This document shows positions 23,442 to 32,899 of a DNA stretch of 64,000 nt, one piece after another. Location: NCBI GenBank assembly GCA_019155205.2, contig JAHNZQ020003150.1, positions 492,777 to 556,776 of the forward strand, written 5' to 3'. The position numbers and the translations under genes were made by a program. This stretch comes from Gracilaria vermiculophylla (taxonomy: Eukaryota > Rhodophyta > Florideophyceae > Gracilariales > Gracilariaceae). The notes below the pieces were generated by a model. It ran no database searches. It worked only from the letters and a program-made list of their open reading frames with translations, and was not told the DNA's origin. The number at the start of each line of letters is the position of its first letter. The first letter of the stretch is position 1.

Positions 23442-25450
23442 TGTAAGATAGGAGAAAGGACAGCAATTGAAGTTCATGCTTTACTCACTACAACCATGAA
23501 GTTTGCTGCTTCTGTCGGTTGCTATGAGATTCTTACCTTTTGTAGGCATGTCTTCGTTCATTCATATCTTTAAATTACATTTAAACATATGGATTGAAAT
23601 AAGCGGTCGACATTAACAGTAGTCTAAAAAGAGTAGGTTAATACTATATTTCATTAGTTGCTTGTGAAGCATTGGCGAAAAACTCTCTGCCACTGCTCTT
23701 GCAATGGCTATAGACATAGTGCCCGTTCTCTGCGACCGGCATTTAGACGTTTACTACCACGGCGCTGATCTCAAAAATGAAAACAATAAGCTTCTGTTTG
23801 CTGTATAGAAGCTCCAAATTATATCCTTAAACGATAAAGAAGTCATGTTGCAGTTATATCTCATTAGATCTTTCTCGAAAGTAAAAGACATTACCTCAAA
23901 GCTTTGATGGTAAGCCAAATGACATACGTGTATATCATAATGTACTCAGAATTATAGAAATGCATCAAAGAAGTCACATGGATTTCAAATTCGTACACGG
24001 ATCTAAATCTTCACAAAAACTACAAAACAGTGAAAAAATAATGTAGATACACAAGTGTGTACTTTATTACCTTAAAGAAACATGGGGTGATTACGCACAT
24101 ATTTCTTGGATCTGCAAACAACTGATTTTTTCTTTTTTTTTTCAATAACAAAATTTACATACCTTCTGCAATACAGATTTGGTTTCCCGAGAATACACCG
24201 CAAAACTTTTAGACCTTTTGAAAATCAACAACTGTTTAGAACAAAATGAGAGGCAGTAATACTGTACAGAAAACCCTTGTAGAGACTTTGGCGACAATAT
24301 TGGCTCCAACAAACCCGTACGTGATTCATTCTATTTTAAGAATGGTTGCGAGACAATTTTTGCCTATGAATACCTTTCTCAACGAAATTATTTCAATACT
24401 TTATGGAAATAGAAAGAGACAATTGTACATCTAAAGTAAATCAATGGGAAAAAAAGATGATTTGCATATATGGAAAAAACTTTTATGACAAAAGTAACAG
24501 TAAAACATTGTGGTAGTTTGGAAGTTTTAACTAAAATGATCAAAATCAAGGAAACAATCGTTGGAATGTTAGTCCTAAAATTTTTATGTGCTGTATCCTT
24601 AGAGCTACACAACAAAGTTGTGGAAAGCATTGATGAAAAACGAAATATGAAAATCTTTTTAAAGCAGGAGCTGGGCTTTAAAAATCATCTGTACTATTGT
24701 TATGAAACAGAATGTTGATTCTGCCAAGGAACGATTCTTTCTGGAGAAAACATTCCGAAAAGAAACAAGTATTCTCACAGGACATCTAAACTAAAAGGAT
24801 CTAAAAACGGAAGTTTCCGGTTTATCAAACGGATTAGCAGTAGTAATTTCTTTAAGTGCTCCAAAATCCTACGCGAACGTTTATATATTTTTTGAAATTC
24901 AGGAAGTCATAAACCTTCTACGGTGAAACGTTCAGAAAAGAGTAAAAGTTTGTTTAGGATGCTGAAAAGCTTTATAATAAATATGAGAAGTACCGGGATA
25001 GTTTAATGTAAAAAAGGTACCAAGGTGCTGCCGGAAGTTCAATGGAATACACTCCGCCACAATAAGCAACATTTAGGTATTTGAAACCCAAAGAGTTGAA
25101 AGACAAATAGGTTTGTTCAGACTGCTAGACAATAGAGACGCTTTCTGAACGGCTGACACAATTTTTCATTGTAGTAGGAGTAAAATACAGTTCGAACGAA
25201 GATATTTATGACGATAGTTTCCTGTTTTTTGTGTCTCTTTAAAATGCTCATACTATGAGGCATCCGTTAAGTGCAGAATATGATGGATAAGACAGTCAAA
25301 ACGTTTATCGTTTATTTTATTATTGTGGCGGAAATAATGGAAATACACACACGTTTTTATCAAAGATAAGAAAAAAAGAACCAAATGCGTTTAATGGTGC
25401 AGTTCAAGGACATTGGGGTTGATACTAAGGAACAAAACATTTAGGAATAA
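23442..25450. other. AT-rich stretch; left part probably LTR remnant
   Basis: The first few hundred bases after 23442 probably are the decayed LTR of the preceding gypsy fragment, judged only by the adjoining primer site. The rest is AT-rich with short frames and no recognised gene. Confidence 0.35.
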
Positions 25451-25490
25451 TTACGTTATAAACTGAAAATGTTTTACAATAATTTGCGCA

Positions 25491-25854
25491 TTGCACAAAT
25501 TGGTAGTTAATCCTTCATATTTCGATAATGGGTCTACTACTCGCGAATGTGGATCTGGACGTTTTTCTACGGACCTGTCTAATCGATTAAAACTCACTCC
25601 CTCGCTGGCGATAATGGGTATTGTTTCCGGTGATCTTTCGATATATGTATTCCCCAATCACTCTGTTGAGATTTTTAGGGCCGCACAGATGGATAATACA
25701 CTTCCCATTTTCCTCTCCCGAGAGAAAACACAGAAGTCCGGAGCCAAGTGCTGTGCCTAAAAAAATCAAGTCTTTACAATCTATTGCTAATACGCTCGAC
25801 TATTACAGAATTTCTGTGCTGCCAAAAGTCGCTTTTAGTGCTATGGAAATGCAA
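25491..25854 (+). other. Unrecognised frame cut by the gypsy insertion, left part
   Basis: A plus-strand frame of 89 codons starts at an ATG at 25491 and ends at 25760. An overlapping frame continues to 25884 and reads KSLQSIANTLDYYRI. The last 104 bases (25751-25854) are repeated at 31179-31282 on the other side of the gypsy element, where the matching frame goes on. This looks like one ancestral sequence split by the element, but no protein family is recognised. Confidence 0.3.
25751..25854 (+). repeat. 104-bp direct repeat, left copy
   Basis: Matches 31179-31282 with the same length and 7 differences counted by eye (about 93 percent). The right copy starts exactly at the outer end of the 5' LTR at 31178. 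Confidence 0.85.
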
Positions 25855-25880
25855 TGCTTCTGTCGGGTGACAGCGATAGC

Positions 25881-26201
25881 TTAGTTGTCGCGAGCCAGGG
25901 CTGTGAGCGCTTGCCGCCGAGAATCGTAGTCGACTGCAGCCTGCGCTATAGCGTTGTCCAGAGCGCGGGTTGCCGGCGAGTGCGGAATGAAGCCAAGACT
26001 GACTTCGAAAGGTGAAAGACGGGTGCTGCCATGACGGGAGGCGTTGTATTCAAACTCCAGTCTTGGAAGGGAGAGGTGCCAATTGGCTGGCGCTGCTTGT
26101 ATGGAGGAAAGCAGCATTGATGAGAGCGTCCGTATTAGATTTTCGGACTGTCTTTCTGTCTGAGGGTGGTCAGCGGTCGAGGTATTGTTCCGGATACGCA
26201 A
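25881..26201 (-). pseudogene. Gypsy integrase, C-terminal half of the core
   Basis: The segment STADHPQTERQSENLIRTL is the conserved region around the catalytic glutamate, followed by LEFEYNASRHGSTRLSPFEV, typical of Ty3/gypsy integrases. It is separated from the N-terminal half (26723 onward) by a copia LTR, and the middle of the core with the second catalytic Asp is missing. It ends at a stop at 25881. Confidence 0.8.
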
Positions 26202-26237
26202 CAGCCGCGTGAGGGATCGCCATAAGTGGGAGGTGAC

Positions 26238-26691
26238 AGTCGCACCGACTAGGTTGCATCAGAAATTACACTACAAAAGCGAGACACTCAATACTACCAA
26301 TCATATTGTAACATGAAATAAATGTACTAGCCACAATTCAATAATGCTTACAACAGCAAGGCACAACAAGGCATGACAGTTCCGTACACTCACGAGACCA
26401 TGACAATGCACAAATTCACTCAACCACCTTACACTCTCTGTATTCCACCATCACTCGTGTCCATACAGCAATGTGTGTGTATAGTTACCATGACGAGGCA
26501 CATTACACTAAAATATATCCGGTGTACATTAAGCTGAGTTTGCAATGTGTACACCTGGAAACCATGTGGTAGTGAACAACGTGCCGAGTAGCACATCTGC
26601 ACACGTGTACCAGACAGATTCAACATTCAACGCAGCCAATGGTCCCCGGAACATTTAGTTTTCAGTGACAGCACAGACACTTCATCCAACA
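26238..26691 (-). mobile_element. Truncated copia LTR inserted in the gypsy integrase
   Basis: On minus it starts TGTTGGATGAAGTG and follows the LTRs of the copia element at 38491-44325, then stops at the GGTGCGACTG position. It therefore lacks the last part (TATATAAG box, transcribed region and LTR 3' end). No target-site duplication is visible. Part of the gypsy integrase core is missing at the junction, so insertion was accompanied or followed by deletion. Confidence 0.8.
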
Positions 26692-26722
26692 CCTTGGAGG
26701 TTGGGATAGAAAGGGCTCGCAT

Positions 26723-27640
26723 TTAGAGTTTGTCCACGATCACCATAATGGCATCCGGAGCGTTCCTGATGCGGGGGAACTCCGTGGGGAAATCGAAGGA
26801 GATGATGTCCCAACATCGTTGAGGGATCGGAAGTGGCTGTAGGCGTCCTGGCGGAGCCACGTTGGGTGTCTTGGTCACCTGACATGATTGGCATTTGCGC
26901 ACGAAATTAAAGATATCCCGGTACATCTGGGGCCAAGACGCATGGAGCATAACTGTGCAATACGTCTTATCAGCTCGAAGATGCCCAAGTCCATGAAAGT
27001 GCTGCATTAGCTCCGTGCGTAATGGTCCTTTGGGGATGTACATGCGTGCTGGGAGAGTGCCGGTCCCGTAGATGACTTTGTCATTGAAATGGAAGTTGTT
27101 CCGTAAGCGTGTGGTGGACTGGTTGGGAGAAGTGTCAGAGTTGAGTAGTTTTGTAGCAAGAGCATCCGCAGCATAAGCGGCCCGGACCCGTTTCCGGAGG
27201 TCGTCGAACTGTGCCAGGAGAGCGCACAGACGCGGGGGTTCGTAGTCAGGACGGTGGCTGAGGGCATCGAAGGCGGCATTCTCGGTCCCAGCAACATGCT
27301 TAAAGTCAAAGGAAAATTCCTGGATCTCGTCCAACCAGCGACATTGTCGACCGGACAGCTTGGGTTTTGTCTGGAGGTGCGTGATCGGATCGTGATCCGT
27401 CAAGAGCGTGAAGTGCCTTCCGCAGAGATAAGGGGTCCCCGTGCGGAGTGCAATCATTGAAGCAAGGAGTTCCTGATCGCCAATTATCCCAGCGGGTCTC
27501 AGTGGGCGAGAGGCGGTGGGACAAGAATGCGATGGCGTGCCCTGCCTGCGACAACGTGGCACCGATGGCAAATTGGGAAGCGCCGGTAGCCAAAACAAAC
27601 TCTTTGGAGGCGTGTGCGTGTGCCAGAGCTGGCGCTGATG
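26723..27640 (-). pseudogene. Gypsy RNase H second half and integrase N-terminal half
   Basis: The frame contains RNase H (TLLTDHDPITHL, ALSHRPDYEPP), then a spacer, then the integrase zinc finger (HFHGLGHLRADKTY, CQSCQVTK) and the start of the core (DIISFDFPTEFP, with the first catalytic Asp). It stops at VIVDKL, shortly before the inserted copia LTR. A frame change near 27598 separates it from the first half of RNase H. Confidence 0.8.
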
Positions 27641-28372
27641 TTAAAAATTCCTTAATGATGGTGAAGGCCATGGCCTGCTCTGAGCCCCATTGGAAAACGC
27701 GAGAGCGCAGTAGATCCGAAATTGGGCGGCGTTTGTGTGCATAGTCTTTGACAAAACGCCGATAGAAGTTGGCGAGGCCCAGAATCTGCTGCCAATGTCA
27801 AATATTCCGGGGTTTTGGCCAGTCGTGAGCCGCAGTGACAAGATGGTTTTGCGTTGCGATATTTTAAAGCCAATGAAGTCCACTCCACGAACACCAAAAG
27901 CACATTTGCTCAATTTGGCGAACAGCTGATTTTTGCGAAGTGTCTCGAGGACGGCACGCAAGTGCAACTTGTGCTCCTCCAGTGAGCGACTGTAGACGGG
28001 GATCTCATCTAGATACAAGACAAGACAATGGCAATTCAGGAGACGTAGGGCGGAGGCGATCGGTCGTGAGAAGGCGGCTGGTGCGTTGGTGAGTCCAAAG
28101 CACAGGACGCGCCACTCGAAAGATCCAAATCGGGTCCTTATGGCTGTATTATGGGAGTCACTCTCCTTCATGCGCATTTGGTGGTAGATTCCCACGAAGT
28201 CGATCTGAGAGAAGAAGTTCGCGCCCGCCACCTGATCCAAAGCCTCATCGATGAGGGGAAGTGGAGTGGAGTCCGCGATGGTTATGCGGTTGAAGCCGCG
28301 ATAGTTGCAGACCATACGGAGCTCGCCGGATTTCTTTTTCACGAAGAAAACGGGAGCTCTGTAAGGGGAGGC
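27641..28372 (-). pseudogene. Gypsy reverse transcriptase and RNase H start
   Basis: It contains VFFVKKKSGELRMVCNYRG, CFGLTNAPAAFSR and LYLDEIPVYSRSLEEH. The YxDD box reads YLDE, a change in a catalytic aspartate. A TAA at 28373-28375 breaks the frame from the protease. After the thumb the frame slips. RNase H begins at about 27570 in another frame with LATGASQFAIGATLSQ, where the first catalytic Asp (normally ATDAS) is Gly. Confidence 0.82.
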
Positions 28373-29236
28373 TTAAAGACGAAGGAGGCCTTTTCGGAGT
28401 AGGGCATCCAATGTGTTGCGGAGGACGATAGGTTCCTGTGCAGAGAGCCCGATGACGTGTCGCACAGGGGGCGGTTCGTCGCTCCTAAGGTTGACTTCAA
28501 AATAGAACTCGCGAGATGGTGGCAGAGTATCGGAGAGTTCTTCCAGAGAAACATCTTGAAACTCGTCAACAACTTCCGTTAGATCGGTATGGCAGTTGAC
28601 GGAGGAAGCCAGGCTGAATCGAAATGCGTACAGTTCGCAGGGTCGCTTCTTGGCCAATCTGCGAAGTCGCTTGAAGGATATCGTCGGTATCGTTTCCGTG
28701 TTGGACCGCATGTAAGGGGATACGGAGCGACGAGGGTGTATGTTGAAGCTCGATCCATCGGCGCGCTCGATGGAGAGCGAGTGTGACGACCAATCGATGG
28801 TTGGTAATGTCTGACGGAGCCACTGACGGTCTACCGTGATCAAGGGTAGGTTATTGCTGTGCTCCTTCATCTTGATTACATACGCTGTTATTGATGCGCA
28901 GCAACCTTTCATAGAGATAGTTGCTTCTGCTTCTGCCAGAATCGGTGTGGTGGAGCTGTCTCCGAGTTCCGTTTGGCAGAAGCGCGAGGGTTTCAAAGGG
29001 AGATTACACAATTTGGCGGCAGCAAGGGAGAGAAAGGCGTAAGAAGCGCCAGGGTCGAGATTAAAGGTAGCGCTGTGGCCATTCAGAGTAGCTTCGTACA
29101 TCATCTCTCCCGTGGGGTTCACACCCACCGCTGAAAGGGTGGAAATAGTGGTGTGGGATGCATTTGCCATGTCTTGCGGGGAGGGGGGGTGGAGAGCAGA
29201 AGAATTGGGGGGAGCCGCACCGATGTGCGGCAGCAC
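28373..29236 (-). pseudogene. Gypsy protease region
   Basis: A single frame of 287 codons holds the retropepsin core with NLDPGASYAFLSL. The active-site triplet is DPG where the family has DTG or DSG, which should abolish activity. The later part (EFQDVSLEELSDTLPPSREF) is the linker into the reverse transcriptase. The frame ends in a TAA directly before the reverse transcriptase, where one base change would restore the junction. Confidence 0.75.
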
Positions 29237-29319
29237 TAGTTTTTTGCCCGCGATTGCTTATCACGCGAGGCATGCACTAGGCGTTTGCGACAAGGGTTTT
29301 TCGGATCACTCTATGAGCG

Positions 29320-30737
29320 CTAATCACAGCGCATACAGCGGTCATGAGTCAGATAAATGCGGTTGTGGTCTTCATTGAACATCTCCGCTGCTCCCCACGA
29401 TTGCGCGATGGCGTCTTTATTGATATCGGCGGGGTCAAGGAGGTTTGTCAAGCTCGTGCCGGAGCGACGCCCTCGGTGGTTACGACTGCTCTCTGGCGAG
29501 ATCTGCCAGACTGCGCAGAAGCGCTGGGAGCCGTCGTGCGCCATTTATCAGCTATATGGAGCGTACGAACAAAGTTCAAGGCGTGTTCTAGATCGGGAGG
29601 GGATCCCGTGGGGTAATGCTCGGATAATTTGCATGTGTAGGACGTCGGGAGTGACAGCTGCAAATAGCTTTAGGCCTCGGAAAGGGGGGTTTCACAGGTC
29701 TCAACGAGGTGTATGAATCGATTGAGATGGTCTTCCATAGGGCCGTGGAGACGAAACTGGATACGTTTCGAGCGTTTCTCAGCCAGCTCGTTTGCGGGGA
29801 CAAAGGCCTTCAGTATTCCGGTTTCGAGAGCCTCCAAAGACGTGAAGATTTTTCCTTGACGTCTTGCTCAATTGCACCAGTGGTCCGCTGTTTTTCGGAG
29901 TTGGCAGATCACTATGTGCACATCCTGGGGTACCGATTCTGCAGGAAATAGCAATGTGACTTTGCGGATGCCTGAAATGAAATCTTACACGCACATAGAA
30001 GAACTTTCATCCTGTCGTGCGGCGTATGTGATATTGCACGCGTCTTTGACAGCGTTTGCAATATCCAAACGGCTGGTAGGCGGTCTACTTCGGGCACATA
30101 GCTCGGCCGCCATTGCTGTTGGCTGACCATTCGTTCTGGCGACTGTCTGCCATATTTTGGTGTCCGGGCTAGCGACCGGGGCATCCGGATATGTTTCGAC
30201 GGGAGACTCTTCCTTATTCCTGTGCTGAGGCACATCGAGGGCTACCGCGGCTGGGGTGTTGGGGAGCCGATATGTGCGGTTTTGGGGTACCGCGTAGGAC
30301 TCGAAAGCTTCGAAACGACGTTCGGGAGTCTCTACGTGCCCCGACATCCGTGTCTCTCAGATTCGCATCTGTACAGCCAGTGCCTCTATGGCATTTTGTT
30401 GGCTGGGCAGAGAGCGAAGGATCGTTCTGAAGGGGATGGAGTCCCTCGACCCTGACCCATGCTCGACATCATGCACCAGTCGGGGCTGGGAGCACGGTTC
30501 AGGAGCACTCTCCTGAGAGGGCGAGCATTGGTGTTGGCCAGCCTCTGCGTCGTCGAACACTGCCGGTTCAATTTCAGCAGCGGCTGCAGCAGTTGAAGCA
30601 ACAACAGTCGTGGCTGTCACAGATCGGGTGCGTGGTCCATCTCGTTCGTTTCCGCCCGGCGGGGTTGGACGACGTGGTGCACGACTTGAACTAGACGTGG
30701 CGGATATCGTCCGCATACGGGGATCATTAGAGCTCAT
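29320..30737 (-). pseudogene. Gypsy gag, fragmented
   Basis: An ATG at 30737 opens an Arg/Pro/Ser-rich N-terminus (30737-30357), which continues in other frames down to about 29320. One fragment has the order FVPANELAEKRSKRIQF, homologous to gag of the fragment at 22668-22994. A Cys-rich end (RCMRCD) may be the remains of a zinc knuckle. Several frame changes are needed to follow it. Confidence 0.65.
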
Positions 30738-30813
30738 GAAACACGGGGGAAAAGGGGGAAAAATGGGAAAAAAGGGGAGGAGAGAGGGAAAATCAAGCGA
30801 GAGGATCGTAAAA

Positions 30814-30824
30814 AGATGCTACCA
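30814..30824 (-). other. Primer binding site of the gypsy at 25855-31178
   Basis: Minus strand TGGTAGCATCT, two bases inside the 5' LTR. The first eight bases match the complement of the 3' end of eukaryotic initiator Met tRNA; the rest does not. The fragment at 22237-23441 has the identical 11 bases. Confidence 0.6.
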
Positions 30825-30826
30825 AA

Positions 30827-31178
30827 TGTAACACAGGAGAGTGGGAAGAAGTCTGGCTAGGCACACGCTCTTCTCCAGGGTGAGTCCGGCTATTTTTTAT
30901 AGAGATTATTAAAACTAGACGTTAAGCGTCGGATCTTCTACTTTTTATACTTGTACGTTCGTAGCGCACGGCGCTATGTCGTCGTGCGCTTGAACTATGC
31001 GATGTGCGCTTGAAGTGCTTGAAGCACACGACGCAATGTTGCGAAATGGCATGAACCAAGCGTCGTGCTGACAAACTGCAATGTTCTTGTGCGCCGCGTT
31101 GCGACGCACAGGGACAAGGCTTGCAGTTTGAAGCGCGACTCGCTTGAATCGCTAGGGTATTTGGCTGGGTTCGCTACA
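30827..31178 (-). repeat. 5' LTR, 352 bp
   Basis: Minus-strand sense begins TGTAGCGAACC and ends TGTGTTACA. A second copy of the same 352-bp length stands alone at 54728-55079. Confidence 0.85.
30942..30949 (-). promoter_or_regulatory. TATA box in the 352-bp LTR
   Basis: Minus strand reads GTATAAAAAG inside the LTR. The solo copy at 54728-55079 has TAGATAAAGT at the same place, so its box is lost. Confidence 0.45.
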
Positions 31179-31282
31179 CTGTGCCTATAAAACTCAAGTC
31201 TTTACAATCTATTGCCAATACGCTCAACTATTACAGAATTTTTGTGCTGCAAAAAGTCGCTTTTAGTGCAATGGAAATGCAA
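31179..31282 (+). repeat. 104-bp direct repeat, right copy
   Basis: Partner of 25751-25854. It begins at the first base outside the LTR. Confidence 0.85.
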
Positions 31283-31372
31283 AATATTGTGCCAGATATG
31301 CAAGTCAAGCATCTATTGGAGGTATATCGGATTTCGACGTATCCTACGAATCTCACACCAACGAGCAGGTAA
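31179..31372 (+). other. Unrecognised frame cut by the gypsy insertion, right part
   Basis: An open plus frame reads KSLQSIANTLNYYRI through the 104-bp repeat and then on to LEVYRISTYPTNLTPTSR, ending at 31372. A GTAAAT at the end and a CAACAG at about 31445 could be intron borders. It would be the continuation of the frame at 25491-25854 if the element were absent. No family recognised. Confidence 0.25.
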
Positions 31373-32899
31373 ATTGCTCTGCTACGGCTTAGTTAACTAT
31401 GTGTTTTTTAAAAATTTAGCTGTTCTCTTACTGTTTCATCAACAGAAGCAAAACAATTTATTGTCGAATACGATTTTTGTGGGATACCTTTTTTAGTTTG
31501 GAGTATAACACAGTGTTCTATATTATAGACTAGTAAATCTCTAAAGAACGAAGCATCTCGGTCACCAGCATTGGCGTGAAAATTATAGCTGCAGATGAAT
31601 CACTCAAACGATATTTCTAGTTTTGCAAATAAGTTTTGGTTTCTCCTCCTTCATTTGGGTTACTTGTGATGCTTTCTGATTCGTTTTGGACGAACAAAAT
31701 CATTTCCACGCTGCATGAATTCCGTATTAACCGGTTGTATCATACCATCTTGCTGCCTTGCTACTCATTCTAGTTTAGAGATAATCCTGACAGTTTATGG
31801 GTCTCTGGTACACCCAATCTTGTAAATCCTTTCACCTGTGAAAATGTTTTAGATTTATAACACATTTATAAACTCAGAATATTTGAGTGATCAATAAATC
31901 GACATTGCAGTCTATTGGACACAAAACTTGGGTCTTGGTCTTTTTTTTCTGTTGAAATAATTGTCTTCTTGCTTGTATGCTCCAGAACTGTTTGGATTTC
32001 CGGCTTTGTCTTAGTATGGTATAGCGTCAATTTGTCTCCCAGAGAGCGCGTAATACCTCTCGGTTAGGCATGCGCCGTGACCATTTGGATGAGAGATCTA
32101 GACATCAGTGGTATTTTAAATAGCAAGGGTGAAGGGTTTCTAATGCCGGCCCGCTACAGTCCGCACCGTGCTTTGTGTCTCGACGATAGTAATATATCTA
32201 CATGGATGGAGGAAATGCAGCCCAAATATCTGCATCATGCTTATGACGAGGAGTACGCTCCTCCCTCCTTATTCAGTAAAGCCAAGAACCTTCCGGCTAA
32301 ACGTTTCATCTCTGCTGTTTTAATAGTACACAAACAGATTTGATAATTCTGTTTTAGACCTCGCTGACTTTCAGTTGCCATATTCCGAATACAAATGTAC
32401 TACCGTTAGACTGTTTGTAATCCTGTACGTACACGTTTTTCTATCTGTCATTAACATCCATAGTACCAATTGGTTTTGTTCTTATAGGTCGAGCTTCTCT
32501 TGCGCTCCGTAGACCAGTCTGATGTCATCGAACCTACCAAATAGACGAGCGTGCGACGCTTTTTATATCACACGTTCGTTTACCGATTCCGAACTTGGGG
32601 TTACATACACATTGGCCAAAAAACCAGAAGATCCCAGCAGAAGAAGAACACTTCGTACCGTTTGGTTCCGGTGACTGCTGTAAATCAATTGCGCAAAGTT
32701 TCTAACCGTAAAACCTTAAATAGTACCTACTGGCAAGGGTTCAGGTACTCGTTTGTAGGCAGCCTATAGCGCCTTGGCCACAGAAAAAGCAATAACGGAC
32801 TTTCCAGAAGTTTTTTTACGAAACAACACCAACAAGTCATCCTTCAAAGATCCGTACGATGCCTAAAAGCAATGCTTTAACCATTACAAGATATCGTAG
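31373..32899. other. Stretch without recognised genes
   Basis: Nothing secure. A plus frame with an ATG at 32089 runs about 84 codons to 32343 and has a normal-looking composition, but no known motif. It lies upstream of a plus-strand gypsy relic and may be part of it. Confidence 0.3.

Larger units (their letters stand above)
25855..31178 (-). mobile_element. Ty3/gypsy element with one LTR, inactivated and truncated
   Basis: On minus the order is 5' LTR (30827-31178), primer site, gag, protease, reverse transcriptase, RNase H, integrase. The integrase end is lost near 25880 and no 3' LTR is present. The integrase is also split by a truncated copia LTR at 26238-26691. Frameshifts and stops occur throughout. 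Several catalytic residues are replaced (DPGAS in the protease, YLDE in the reverse transcriptase, ATGAS in RNase H). The element is enclosed by 104-bp direct repeats, far longer than the usual 5-bp duplication. Confidence 0.82.
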
